A stretch of 64,000 nt of DNA from Ardenticatenales bacterium (GTDB lineage Bacteria; Chloroflexota; Anaerolineae; Promineifilales; Promineifilaceae), in the NCBI GenBank assembly GCA_020634575.1, contig JACKBM010000034.1:7684-71683 (forward strand), in the 5' to 3' direction. The translations under genes were made by a program, and so were the position numbers. Below the pieces are notes generated by a model. The model was not told where the DNA came from. It ran no database searches and was given only the letters and a program-made list of their open reading frames with translations. Positions 1 through 8,185 of the stretch are shown one piece after another. How positions within the stretch are numbered: the first letter of the stretch is position 1; each line of letters starts with the position of its first letter.

Positions 1-257
1 GCGGCCAGGGCGAAATCTTCTTTGGTCCGCAGTAAGTTGTGGACCGCCAAAATGACCTCAATGAAGTGAGGGAAATCTCGGAAGGTGAACCATTCCTGTA
101 GACCGGCCACCGTTGTGCTGGGCAGGGTCTTTTGCAGGCCATTGCGTTGGGCCAGTTGCAGCAAGGTAGCCGGTTTGACGGTGCCTTCCAGATGGATATG
201 CAGTTCTGCCTTGGGCATGGCCTGTATGAAGTTCTTGAGGTCGTTTGCAGCATTCAT
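1..257 (-). CDS. add: Adenosine deaminase, N-terminal part (cut by window edge)
   Basis: Deaminates adenosine to inosine in purine salvage in the cytoplasm. The 85 visible residues start at the ATG at 255-257 and contain the amidohydrolase zinc motif HIHLEG (His20 and His22), preceded by MPKAEL, which is the typical adenosine deaminase opening. The rest of the gene lies left of the window. It starts only 2 bases after the stop of the uridine phosphorylase gene on the same strand, so the two form a nucleoside salvage operon. An adenine deaminase or AMP-deaminase-like relative is possible, but the first residues fit adenosine deaminase best. Confidence 0.85.
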   Translation of the reverse strand, partial: MNAANDLKNFIQAMPKAELHIHLEGTVKPATLLQLAQRNGLQKTLPSTTVAGLQEWFTFRDFPHFIEVILAVHNLLRTKEDFALA

Positions 258-259
258 CG

Positions 260-1057
260 TTAGCCAACCAGGTTCGCTGTCGAATCGCTATGGTTGCGCA
301 CAATGGCTTCCAGGGCGATCTGGATGGCGTTTTCCCAGGCGTTGACCAGCCGCGTGTTGCCATGTTCGCCCTGGTCATAATCGTAATCGGCGGCGACCAG
401 GTTGCCGGAGACGCCGCAGACCATGGCCGCTTTGAGTTTGCGCAAATGGGCGACGGTGAAGATGGCGGAGCTCTCCATTTCGATGTTGAGCAGATTGTAT
501 CGGGTCAGCTTCTCGATCCATTCAGGTGTTTCCGCGTAGAAAGCATCGTCACAGGCATTGACGCCCACATAAAGGGAAAAATCCTGATTCTCCCGTTGCG
601 CTATAGCTGCCTCAATCAGCGCATGGGTTAGAAAATGGTCGGCTACCGCCGGGTAGTTGTCGGGCACATAGGCACGGGTGGTGCCATCATTGCGCAGGGC
701 GGCAGTGTTGATGATGATGTCGCCGGTCTTGATATGGGGTTGGATGGCGGCTGTGCTGCCTACACGAATAAAATGGGTCGCCCCGGCATTGGCCAGTTCC
801 TCCACCGCGATTGAGGCGGACGGACAACCGATCCCGGTCGACATCGCGCTGACGGTGATGCCTTTGTACCGGCCGGTAATCGTCCGAAACTCCCGACTAA
901 ACGCCACCTCCACCACCTCTTCCAGGTGATTGCCAATCCGCCCCACCCGGTCCGGGTCGCCGGGCAGCAAGACATATCGGCCGATTTCACCCCGCTTGAT
1001 GCGGGTGGCATATTGTCTGATATTGGGATCGATATGGGCTTTGTCAAAGGTGCTCAT
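260..1057 (-). CDS. udp: Uridine phosphorylase (nucleoside phosphorylase family)
   Basis: Catalyses phosphorolysis of uridine to uracil and ribose-1-phosphate. The 265-residue protein has the phosphate-binding GDPDRV motif (residues 33-38), the STGIGCPS loop (73-80) and the NIEMESSAIF nucleoside-binding stretch near residue 195, all typical of the PNP/UDP family. Its length is close to the family norm. It is the first gene of a pair with adenosine deaminase (2-bp gap), which supports a salvage role. Related purine nucleoside phosphorylases share the fold; the combination of motifs favours uridine phosphorylase, but substrate cannot be proved from sequence alone. Confidence 0.85.
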   Translation of the reverse strand: MSTFDKAHIDPNIRQYATRIKRGEIGRYVLLPGDPDRVGRIGNHLEEVVEVAFSREFRTITGRYKGITVSAMSTGIGCPSASIAVEELANAGATHFIRVGSTAAIQPHIKTGDIIINTAALRNDGTTRAYVPDNYPAVADHFLTHALIEAAIAQRENQDFSLYVGVNACDDAFYAETPEWIEKLTRYNLLNIEMESSAIFTVAHLRKLKAAMVCGVSGNLVAADYDYDQGEHGNTRLVNAWENAIQIALEAIVRNHSDSTANLVG

Positions 1058-1143
1058 GGGTTATCCATTTGGTGGCGCAAGCTGCTGGCGACGGATGCCA
1101 TCATTTTATCGCGCTTACGCCGGGTTGTCGCGACAAGGACCAC

Positions 1144-1608
1144 TCACGGTTGAAAGCAGTGGCTGGTGCCAATCCACGAAAAGTCGGTGACGATGCGATA
1201 GGGTGAGTATGCCAGGTCGTAACCAGTTTCCAGGCCTTCAATTGACAGGACGCAGTAGCAGAATACGGTAATAGTATCGGCGCCGCCGACATAATCAGGC
1301 AGATGGTTTGTGCTACAGGTTGGCGTACTGGCCAGGAACCATTCATCTATTTCGGCGTGAAGGTTGGGAGCTGCTACCTCATATGTCCGACTATCATGGG
1401 CGCCCAGAAAAACAGCAAAGTAAACCTCCGGCTGATAAGTTGGCTTTTGGACACGGGCAATTTCCCATTGGTGCTGAACGGAGAGAAAAGAGTTAGCAAC
1501 CTGTGACCCGATTGCGCACAACAACCAAAGGCAGGCAAAAAGCAGGATCAGCCAGGTCAAGACTGCAAAGCGCTTCCAGGTGAGTCGATTAGCGATTATC
1601 TTTGGCAT
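1144..1608 (-). CDS. Small membrane-anchored protein, function unknown
   Basis: This 154-residue protein is not recognised. Residues about 13-34 form one hydrophobic helix (VLTWLILLFACLWLL), followed by a soluble, probably exported domain with several cysteines near its C-terminus (CSTNHLPD, CYCVLS, SHCF), which could form disulfides. The start overlaps the end of the upstream DUF2877 gene by 20 bp on the same strand, so the two are likely cotranslated. No catalytic motif is visible. Confidence 0.55.
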   Translation of the reverse strand: MPKIIANRLTWKRFAVLTWLILLFACLWLLCAIGSQVANSFLSVQHQWEIARVQKPTYQPEVYFAVFLGAHDSRTYEVAAPNLHAEIDEWFLASTPTCSTNHLPDYVGGADTITVFCYCVLSIEGLETGYDLAYSPYRIVTDFSWIGTSHCFQP

Positions 1609-2392
1609 AAATCAATGTCTGGGCAAAACCGGCCAGCGCATCCTGACCAGAAGTCGCCCCCTGCCCGGCGATTTGCTGCAAAGCGGTGTTGGCAGCGGCC
1701 ACATCCGCCGTTGCCAACGCCTGAGCGAGCTCGTGCCATGGTTCGACAAAGGCGCCCTGCTGGGCCGCTAGCAGAAAGGCTGCACTGAGTACAGTCGTTT
1801 TTGTTTGTAAGGAGATTTTAGGTAGGTTCATGGGTAGATGGCTATGCGAAGATAAATGGGCTGCAATGCAACCAAGCAGATAGTCATCACCGGCCGGTGT
1901 CAACCCATTGCCTAACCCGAACAGCGCCACCATGGCCGCCTCAACCGCCACGCCATTCCGCCAGGCAGCCTGAAGCCGTGACGCGCGCGTCCGCAGTTGG
2001 TCAGCCAGAGCGATGGGTTGCTGTGACAAGGCAGGCCAGGCGGCATACGGCGTCAGCATGGGCAAGAACCAGGGCGCCCACTGGGCCGGCGGCGGCCAGG
2101 CAATCACGGGTTCCCAAATGACGGCGGCCTGCAAATCCAGGTCGCTGAGCGCGCTGCTCAGGCTTAGACGGACAGCTCTGCTGTAGTCAGGCCAGCCCGC
2201 CGCCGCGGGAAGTTGAATGGCGAACGGTCCCATCGGCAGCATTGGGCGCAGGAGGGTCAGCACACGCCCGGCGTCATCGATTAAATTCAGGCTGTGATCG
2301 TGTCGGCTGAGCAACCGGCCGGTATACCCCCCAGCCGCCAACCACTCCCAGACCAACCGCGAAATTTGCACTAAGCTCTCCTTAACTGGCAA
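1589..2392 (-). CDS. DUF2877 domain protein
   Basis: A 267-residue protein carrying the DUF2877 signature GLGNGLTPAGDDYLLG around residues 175-190, the hallmark of this uncharacterised family, which often sits near carboxylase, nucleobase or FdrA-type genes. The N-terminal half (residues 1-130) is hydrophobic and proline-rich without a clear transmembrane segment. It precedes the small membrane protein by a 20-bp overlap and lies about 0.5 kb upstream of the nucleoside salvage genes on the same strand. The biochemical function is unknown, so none is assigned. Confidence 0.7.
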   Translation of the reverse strand: MPVKESLVQISRLVWEWLAAGGYTGRLLSRHDHSLNLIDDAGRVLTLLRPMLPMGPFAIQLPAAAGWPDYSRAVRLSLSSALSDLDLQAAVIWEPVIAWPPPAQWAPWFLPMLTPYAAWPALSQQPIALADQLRTRASRLQAAWRNGVAVEAAMVALFGLGNGLTPAGDDYLLGCIAAHLSSHSHLPMNLPKISLQTKTTVLSAAFLLAAQQGAFVEPWHELAQALATADVAAANTALQQIAGQGATSGQDALAGFAQTLIYAKDNR

Positions 2393-2397
2393 GACAT

Positions 2398-2462
2398 TTG
2401 GCCGCGAATGACGCCGATTTCCGCAAATCTATTTCGCGCCAATTAGCGCCATTCGCGGCCAA
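2398..2462. repeat. Intergenic inverted repeat with perfect 13-bp arms
   Basis: Arms TTGGCCGCGAATG (2398-2410) and CATTCGCGGCCAA (2450-2462) are exact reverse complements, and the interior repeats CGCCAATT/AATCT-type words. It lies in the 251-bp gap between a minus-strand and a plus-strand gene, where I see no other gene. The same style of element recurs at 34677-34746 and 38685-38795. Confidence 0.7.
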
Positions 2463-2643
2463 CACTTCAGCCGCAAATCTGATAAACCACGCCAACTCAG
2501 AACTCACAAAACCCGCACTACGCCGAGCGTAGCCAAGCACAAACGAATTTGCAAACGGGGCCCCGCTAGGCTACCGCCAACTTATCCCGGCAGCCAGCAC
2601 TGTCCCGTCGCCGGCCTGCCACTCATTCCTGAGGAGGAATCTG

Positions 2644-3057
2644 ATGAAAATCTTGAAAGGACTCGTATTGTTGCTGGCTGGCGGCGTTGTTGTTCTGGTC
2701 GTGGCTGGCGTCGTTGGTTACTTTATGCTGGATGACTTGCCCCAAATCACCGTTCTGAATCAATGCGATGAGGCCATTCCCCTGCCTCCGGTACCCACCA
2801 TCCCCGATTCAATTCCCGTGGGCGGCACCGCCACCTTCCCGGTGATATTTGGCTCAGGCACCTATTCGCTATACGAAGAGGAAGGGTTGTTTAAGGTCAC
2901 GTTGCCCCGGTCGCTGCCTGGCTTTGGCGATACGGTAACCGTCTCCCAGAGCTTCGCCGACCCGGATGCCACCTTCCAGGGCCAACAAGTGACCATCCCC
3001 ATGCAGGCCACCGTCGAAATGGGCCAAACCTACGACGTTGCCATCTGTACGGAATAG
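2644..3057 (+). CDS. Small membrane-anchored exported protein, unknown function
   Basis: A 137-residue protein preceded by a strong ribosome binding site (GAGGAGGAAT, 4 bp before ATG). Residues 5-28 are a continuous hydrophobic helix that would anchor the protein or act as an uncleaved signal. The remaining roughly 105 residues look like a small beta-rich extracytoplasmic domain with a proline cluster (PLPPVPTIP) and two cysteines (C41-like and CTE at the end) that could pair. There is no recognisable family and no operon partner, as flanking genes are on the other strand or distant. Confidence 0.6.
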   Translation: MKILKGLVLLLAGGVVVLVVAGVVGYFMLDDLPQITVLNQCDEAIPLPPVPTIPDSIPVGGTATFPVIFGSGTYSLYEEEGLFKVTLPRSLPGFGDTVTVSQSFADPDATFQGQQVTIPMQATVEMGQTYDVAICTE

Positions 3058-3065
3058 GAAGAGTG

Positions 3066-3146
3066 GCCACGGATTAGCACGGATTTGCCACGGATTCTTC
3101 TGATCAAAGAAAGGAAATCCGTGCCCAATCCGTGTTAATCCGTGGC
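3066..3146. repeat. 'ATCCGTG' inverted repeat element
   Basis: The left arm at 3066-3085 and the right arm at 3127-3146 are reverse complements with one mismatch, both built from iterated CACGGATT words. The element lies between convergent genes and could fold into a long hairpin. A close relative sits at 37511-37655 inside the injection-system operon. Confidence 0.7.
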
Positions 3147-3158
3147 AAAATTCTCAGA

Positions 3159-3734
3159 TCAGTTCTTCAGAGTCAGGGCGGTGGAAGTGATGGGCAGGCC
3201 GCAGCTTTCGTTAAATTCGGCGGCGGCTTCGGCGCCGCGGCGGGCGATTTGTTCGGCGCTGAGGTCGCTCTCGTAGAGGGCATACATCGCGCCCAGGGCC
3301 AGGCTCCGGCCGGATCCAATCGCCCAGAAGCGGGTCAACTCATCCACCTCGCGAAACGATCCGATCTTGAACACACCGTTCTCGTTGATGACCAGGGCAT
3401 CAATCTGGCTTGATTCCACCGGCTGGCCCTGCTCATCCTCATCGGTCTTGATGAAATATTTCTCTTTCAGGATCTCCTGCAATTTGAGCAGCGAGCGGAA
3501 AATGCTGAGCCGATCGGAAAAATCGAACAGCTCGGTGCCATTGGCCATCAGATCCTCAAATATGATCTCCATGGCGCTCCAACCAACAAAGCCCACATAA
3601 GAGTCCCCTATCTGGTAGATCTTCTCGGGTCCCTTAATGTATTGACCACTGATACGGGTGGAACCGCTCGAGGTCAGCGTATCACTGGCCAGCGCCACTT
3701 CATTGCCTTTGCGTACGGCACAAACAATTGACAT
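3159..3734 (-). CDS. Proteasome-fold (HslV-like) Ntn hydrolase
   Basis: The start is placed at ATG 3734 because AAGGAG lies just upstream. The 191-residue product opens MSIVCAVRKGNEVALASDT, matching the proteasome beta/HslV opening 'TT(I/V)VAVRxxGxVxxAxD'. Removal of Met would expose Ser as the N-terminal nucleophile rather than the usual Thr. The EKIYQIGDSYVGFVG stretch corresponds to the HslV segment carrying the catalytic lysine, and the C-terminal ALGAMYAL...AAEFNESCG stretch fits the fold. No HslU or ATPase partner is adjacent, so it is not a standard HslVU. The target is unknown. Confidence 0.65.
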   Translation of the reverse strand: MSIVCAVRKGNEVALASDTLTSSGSTRISGQYIKGPEKIYQIGDSYVGFVGWSAMEIIFEDLMANGTELFDFSDRLSIFRSLLKLQEILKEKYFIKTDEDEQGQPVESSQIDALVINENGVFKIGSFREVDELTRFWAIGSGRSLALGAMYALYESDLSAEQIARRGAEAAAEFNESCGLPITSTALTLKN

Positions 3735-3849
3735 ACCCTGCTCCTTTCGCAAACATGGCGGTAGTTTACTGTGTTTGGATAGGTTGGGATAGCAGGAGAT
3801 TGGTCTGCCGGCCACCGGCCGGTCCTGCTAACGCCACAGGTCGTTGTCC

Positions 3850-3907
3850 CTCGTCACCCCTGAACAGCCCGTCTGGCCAAAGCTACGCGGGCTCCTTCGG
3901 GATGACG
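3850..3907. repeat. Intergenic 'GTCA(C)CCC' inverted repeat
   Basis: In the 253-bp divergent gap, a left arm GTCACCCCTGAA and a right arm TTCGGGATGAC form an imperfect inverted repeat. It resembles another pair around 8899-9010 (GTCATTCC... and GGGGATGAC). No gene is seen in this gap; it probably also holds the promoters of the two divergent genes. Confidence 0.4.
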
Positions 3908-3987
3908 TCAGGAGATGTGATAACATATGGCCTTTGTCATCATCAACTCACTGCACCAATCAGGCGCAGTTAACGAGGAACAATTGG

Positions 3988-5397
3988 ATGTCTGCTGCTG
4001 GAAACGTCAAACTCATCGAAATTGATTGGCCAGATTTTGGTCCCGCCGAGGCGCCCGCCGCGATCTCCCTGGGCGAATACCAGAGCCGGCTCAGCCATTG
4101 CCGGGCGCGGATGGTGCAGATGGGGCTCAGCCACCTGGTCGTCTATGCCGACCGGGAGCATTTCGCCAACCTGACCTACCTGACCGGCTTCGATCCTCGC
4201 TTTGAGGAAGCGCTGCTGATCATTGGCGGCGCCGGCAAACCGCTGCTGGTAGTCGGCAATGAGTGTGAAGGCTATTTGCCGGTCAGCCCACTGTTCCAGG
4301 CCGGCGAACTGCGTAGTGAGGTTTATCAGCCGTTTTCTCTGCTGGACCAGCCTCGCGACAAAAGCCGGCTGATGCGAGATATCCTGGCCGACGAAGGGAT
4401 TGGTCTGGGCTCCCTGGTCGGCTGCGCCGGCTGGAAATATTTTACCGAGCATGAACATCCCGATGCGGCTCATGCCCTGGAAATCCCCGCCTTCATCGTC
4501 GACACGCTGCGCGCCCTGGCCGGCCATGCGGCCGTCATCAACGCCAACTCCATCCTCATGAACGCAGCCGACGGGCTGCGCGCCATCGCTTCCCCGGCCG
4601 AAATCGCCTATTTTGAGTACACCAACGCCCTGGCGGCTGACAGCCTGCGCCAGATGATTTTTGGCCTGCGCGAAGGGATGGTCGACCATGAGCTGATGGC
4701 CCTGGCCGGCCTCAACGGCATCCCCCTTGGCTGCCACCCAACGCTGGCCACCGGCGACCATTGGCAGACCGGGCTCTATAGCCCAACCGGCCAGATCGTG
4801 CGGCGCGGCTCACCGCTGTCGACCAACGTTTGTTATTGGGGCAGCAACATCTGCCGCGCCGGCTGGGTCGCGGAATCCGCCACCGACCTGCCCGATGACG
4901 CCCAGGATTACATCGAGCAGTTCGCCGCCCCCTATTTTGCGGCAATGGCCGACTGGTTTGCCCATCTGACCATCGGCCGGCCCGGCGGCGAGCTCTGGCA
5001 GCTCATCCAGGATCAATTGCCCTTTGACAAATTCGGCATCTTCCTTAACCCGGGCCACCTGATCCATTATGACGAATGGCTCAGCTCCCCCATTTACGAA
5101 GGCTCGGACATTCCGCTGGCCTCCGGCATGGTGTTCCAGGTCGACGTTATCCCCTTCTCAACGACCTACAGCTCCACGCGGATGGAAGATGGCGTAGCTC
5201 TGGCCGACGCCCGCCTGCGCCAGAAACTGGCCGAAGCCTACCCGGCGGCCTGGGCGCGCATTGAGGCCCGCCGGACGTTTATGGCGGACGTGTTGGGTAT
5301 CCCACTGCCAGAAGAGGTACTGCCGCTCTCCAACATGCCGGCGATCATTTCGCCGTTTCTGCTGGCGCCGCGGCAGGTGCTGGCGCTTCAGTCGTAA
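3988..5397 (+). CDS. M24-fold (creatinase/aminopeptidase P-like) protein with altered metal ligands
   Basis: The start is set at ATG 3988 (GAGGAA upstream), giving 469 residues. The N-terminal 'ADREHFANLTYLTGFDPRFEEALL' region is a creatinase-type N domain and the C-terminal half is a pita-bread fold. Several canonical M24 metal ligands look replaced: the first Asp region reads STNVCYWGSN, and the penultimate Glu region reads FQVDVIPF with Asp instead of Glu. The His of GHLIHYDEW and the Glu of MEDGVAL remain. It may therefore be a non-peptidase hydrolase or a catalytically altered homologue rather than an Xaa-Pro peptidase. It is followed 27 bp later by the ZIP transporter gene. Confidence 0.6.
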   Translation: MSAAGNVKLIEIDWPDFGPAEAPAAISLGEYQSRLSHCRARMVQMGLSHLVVYADREHFANLTYLTGFDPRFEEALLIIGGAGKPLLVVGNECEGYLPVSPLFQAGELRSEVYQPFSLLDQPRDKSRLMRDILADEGIGLGSLVGCAGWKYFTEHEHPDAAHALEIPAFIVDTLRALAGHAAVINANSILMNAADGLRAIASPAEIAYFEYTNALAADSLRQMIFGLREGMVDHELMALAGLNGIPLGCHPTLATGDHWQTGLYSPTGQIVRRGSPLSTNVCYWGSNICRAGWVAESATDLPDDAQDYIEQFAAPYFAAMADWFAHLTIGRPGGELWQLIQDQLPFDKFGIFLNPGHLIHYDEWLSSPIYEGSDIPLASGMVFQVDVIPFSTTYSSTRMEDGVALADARLRQKLAEAYPAAWARIEARRTFMADVLGIPLPEEVLPLSNMPAIISPFLLAPRQVLALQS

Positions 5398-5424
5398 TGT
5401 CGGCGCACGAATCAGGAGGGCAAG

Positions 5425-6309
5425 ATGTCCAGCCCAAATAAGCAGAATATCGCCAATGCCAGCACCAATCGGTGGAGTGATGGCCTTGTCGCTCTGATCA
5501 TTTTCGTCGGGATCGTAGTGAGCGCCATCTGGGTCAGCGGGCAAATGTCTTCGGGCACCGTGACAGTCTGGATGGTTTTAGTCGCCGCGACCATCACAGC
5601 CATTGCCACCGGCTTTGGCGCCCTGCCCTTCTTGTTCATCAATGAAATCGACAACCGCTGGATTGGGGTGGGCAACGCCCTGGCGGCTGGCCTGATGACC
5701 GGCGCCAGCATCGGCCTGGTTATGGAAGGGGCCACCCTGGAAAACATCGACGGGCCTGTTATTCGGCTCATCATCGGGATGATTTTGGGGGTTGGATTGG
5801 TGTTGCTCGCTCACAAACTGTTGTCCAGCCGCGAGGAAGAGTTCTCCATTGGCAATGCCCAGGGCGCCAATGCGTTGCAAATGCTGATGATTGTCGGCGT
5901 CATGACCGCCCACTCCTTTGCCGAAGGGATTGGCGTGGGCGTCTCTTATGGCGACGGCAGCGCCTTTGGCGTCTTTATCTCGGCGGCCATCGCCGTCCAC
6001 AACATCCCGGAAGGGCTGGCTATCAGCCTGATCCTGATCCCCCGAGGGACGACGGTTATGCGCTCGGCCTTATGGAGCATGTTCAGCAGCCTGCCGCAAC
6101 CGTTAATGGCGGTGCCCGCTTTCCTGTTCGTCCTCGCTTTCCGGCCGTTTCTGCCGATTGGCCTGGGGCTGGCGGCCGGGGCGATGTTGTGGATGGTCTA
6201 TAGCGAACTGCTGCCAGAAGCGCTGGAAGATCTCCCGGCCCGGCTGGCTTACCCGACGATGGTCGTGGCGGTGCTGGGGATGTTGGGGTTTCAGTATTTG
6301 ATAGGTTAG
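5425..6309 (+). CDS. ZIP family divalent metal transporter
   Basis: Moves zinc or another divalent metal into the cytoplasm. The 294-residue protein has about eight hydrophobic segments. It carries the two family signatures, HSFAEGIGVG (metal-binding helix 4) and HNIPEGLAIS (helix 5), with conserved His and Glu. A clear AGGAGG ribosome binding site precedes the ATG. It sits 27 bp after the M24-fold gene, so the two are probably cotranscribed, which would fit a metal-dependent upstream enzyme. ZupT-like members have this length. Substrate specificity is not determined. Confidence 0.88.
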   Translation: MSSPNKQNIANASTNRWSDGLVALIIFVGIVVSAIWVSGQMSSGTVTVWMVLVAATITAIATGFGALPFLFINEIDNRWIGVGNALAAGLMTGASIGLVMEGATLENIDGPVIRLIIGMILGVGLVLLAHKLLSSREEEFSIGNAQGANALQMLMIVGVMTAHSFAEGIGVGVSYGDGSAFGVFISAAIAVHNIPEGLAISLILIPRGTTVMRSALWSMFSSLPQPLMAVPAFLFVLAFRPFLPIGLGLAAGAMLWMVYSELLPEALEDLPARLAYPTMVVAVLGMLGFQYLIG

Positions 6310-6326
6310 CTCGCGGCTGGGCGTGG

Positions 6327-6384
6327 CGGCGTTAAAACGCCGTGCTGATGGGTCAAGGAAGTGCCCTGAACGGGCACTGACCCA
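6327..6384. terminator. Two hairpins between convergent genes
   Basis: CGGCGTT-AA-AACGCCG (6327-6342) is a perfect inverted repeat. It is followed by TGGGTCA/TGACCCA (6349-6355, 6378-6384) enclosing GTGCCC/GGGCAC (6361-6366, 6372-6377). They lie directly after the ZIP gene and before a minus-strand gene, so a bidirectional terminator role is likely although there is no long T run. Confidence 0.5.
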
Positions 6385-6412
6385 TGATGGGGGCTGCGGG
6401 TTGGCGCGTAGT

Positions 6413-6796
6413 TTATCTAATCACCCTGCCATGCCGAACTCGGCACCAACCCCACAGCGTCAATGACGATAGCCCCATAGGAAACACAATACCGAACAGA
6501 CAGGCGCCAGCAACGTGGCGCCGGCAGTCGCCAAGGTTGGGCCAGTGCATACAGGCCTGCGTCGTAACCAGCATAGGCAGAATTACCAGGACGCTTAACG
6601 TCAGGAAGAAGATGAGGTCGCCGCGCCAGGTCATGCGTTCGTCGAATTCGATGTAGGTGTGCGTGACGGCTGGCCAGCCAGCCAACAGACTAACCACGAT
6701 GGTCAATTCAGCGAAACCTGACACGCAGCCATACGTTGCTAACGCCGTAAAAACGAGGATAAAACCCACCAGAAATCTTAACCAGCGAATAAACAA
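6413..6796 (-). CDS. Small multi-pass membrane protein
   Basis: About 127 residues if initiated at the TTG at 6796, which has an AGGAGAG ribosome binding site 5 bp upstream; a much longer frame exists, but its 5' part has no signal and overlaps the divergent thiolase gene. Four hydrophobic segments are seen: WLRFLVGFILVFTALATYG, LTIVVSLLAG, IFFLTLSVLVILPML and VAGACLFGIVFPMGLSSL. There is a short acidic-basic loop (FDERMTWRGD). No family is recognised. Confidence 0.5.
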   Translation of the reverse strand: MFIRWLRFLVGFILVFTALATYGCVSGFAELTIVVSLLAGWPAVTHTYIEFDERMTWRGDLIFFLTLSVLVILPMLVTTQACMHWPNLGDCRRHVAGACLFGIVFPMGLSSLTLWGWCRVRHGRVIR

Positions 6797-7013
6797 AGTG
6801 GCCTCTCCTGCCGAGCAAATGGTGATCGTAGCAAGAATACCCGGCCTAAAGTTGTCTGGCGACCAAACAGTACCAGCCTCCCACACCAGCCGGTCTCCCC
6901 GATAGTTAATGACAGTTCCTGACAGCTTCCTGGTATGAATTGAAGAGTGCATTGCGGCAGACTGCCTCCCATTGATTGGCCAGCCTTGGGCCGATTCATT
7001 GGAGAATGGTCTT

Positions 7014-8177
7014 ATGCGCGATGTGTATGTTTTGGGAATTGGGCAGTTGCCGGTGAGCCGGTATCCCGACTGCCTGGAGTATGAAATGGCGAGCGCCGCC
7101 ATCGCCAAAGCGGAGCGGGATGCGCGGCTGGAGCCGGGCCGGGTCAGTATGCTGGCCGTGGGCACGATGTTGTCTGGCATCCTCGGCCATCAGCAACAGC
7201 TGGCCACCCATGTGGCGGACAACCTGGGCTGGCGTGGCATCGAGACAGCCACAGTGGATGCGGCTTGCAGCTCCGGCGGGGCGGCAGCGCGGTTGGGCTT
7301 TATGGCCGTCGCCGGCGGCTTTCATGAGTGCGTCGCCGTCGCCGGCGTGGAGCGGATGAGCCACCGGCCGCTGGACGAAGTCACCGCTGGCCTGGCGACG
7401 GCCTCAGATTGGCGCCAGGAAGGCAGCCTGGGCGAGACCTTTATCTCGCTCAACGCTCGCCTGATGGCCACCTACATGGATGAATATGGGCTGGCTGGGG
7501 ATGAGTTTGCCCCCTTCAGCATCCAGGCGCACCAAAATGCGCTCAGCAACCCGAACGCATACCTCAAGAAGCCTATCGACCAGGAAAAATACGCTAACTC
7601 GCGCACGTTGGTGGCGCCCATCAAGTTGATGGATGCGCCGCCGGTTTGTGATGGCGCGGCCGCCCTGATTCTGGGTAGCCACGAGATGGCGCTGGCCGCC
7701 GGCGGGCCGCTGGTGCGCGTGGTAGCCTCGGCTGTAGGTACAGACTCGCTGGCCCTGAGCCGGCGGCGCACGCTGCTGGAATTGGAAGGGGCGCATTTGT
7801 CAGCCCAACGGGCTTATGCGCAGGCGGGCTTAAAACCGGCCGATATCGACCTCTTTGAGCTGCACGACGCCTATACGATCATCACCGCCCTGAGCCTGGA
7901 AGCGGCCGGTTTTGCCCTGCCCGGCGAGGGCGTCAGTCTCGGCCAGAGCGGCGCCACGGCGCTGGACGGCGACCTGCCCATTGCCACGATGGGCGGCCTC
8001 AAGGCGCGCGGCCACCCGGTTGGCGCCACAGGCGTGTATCAGCTGGTGGAGGCGACGCTGCAATTGCGTGAAGAGGCCGGCGCCAACCAGGTCCAGAATG
8101 CCCACACCGCCATGACCCAGAGCATCGGTGGCACCGGCGCAACCGTTGTGACCCACATCTTGCAGCGAGAGCGCTAA
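7014..8177 (+). CDS. Thiolase family protein (acetyl-CoA acetyltransferase/SCP2 type)
   Basis: Catalyses thiolytic cleavage or Claisen condensation of acyl-CoA. The start at ATG 7014 has GGAG upstream and yields 387 residues. The nucleophilic Cys is in DAACSSGGAA (about residue 84), the HDAY His is in ELHDAY, and the GGLKARGHPVGATG loop near the C-terminus carries the other catalytic His. The usual second active Cys (CxG motif at the C-terminus) is replaced by SIGGTGA, as in SCP2-type and archaeal-type thiolases. Such proteins often pair with an OB-fold DUF35 partner, but none is present here. The substrate is not determined. Confidence 0.8.
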   Translation: MRDVYVLGIGQLPVSRYPDCLEYEMASAAIAKAERDARLEPGRVSMLAVGTMLSGILGHQQQLATHVADNLGWRGIETATVDAACSSGGAAARLGFMAVAGGFHECVAVAGVERMSHRPLDEVTAGLATASDWRQEGSLGETFISLNARLMATYMDEYGLAGDEFAPFSIQAHQNALSNPNAYLKKPIDQEKYANSRTLVAPIKLMDAPPVCDGAAALILGSHEMALAAGGPLVRVVASAVGTDSLALSRRRTLLELEGAHLSAQRAYAQAGLKPADIDLFELHDAYTIITALSLEAAGFALPGEGVSLGQSGATALDGDLPIATMGGLKARGHPVGATGVYQLVEATLQLREEAGANQVQNAHTAMTQSIGGTGATVVTHILQRER

Positions 8178-8185
8178 GTGAGCGC

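Noticed and set aside
3970..4761. A 263-codon minus-strand frame opposite the M24-fold gene
   Set aside because: It is antisense to a conserved protein, with no ribosome binding site and no recognisable domain.
6413..7180. 255-codon minus-strand frame taken as one protein
   Set aside because: Its first half overlaps the divergent thiolase start and has no membrane or domain character; the TTG at 6796 with AGGAGAG upstream gives a coherent small membrane protein.
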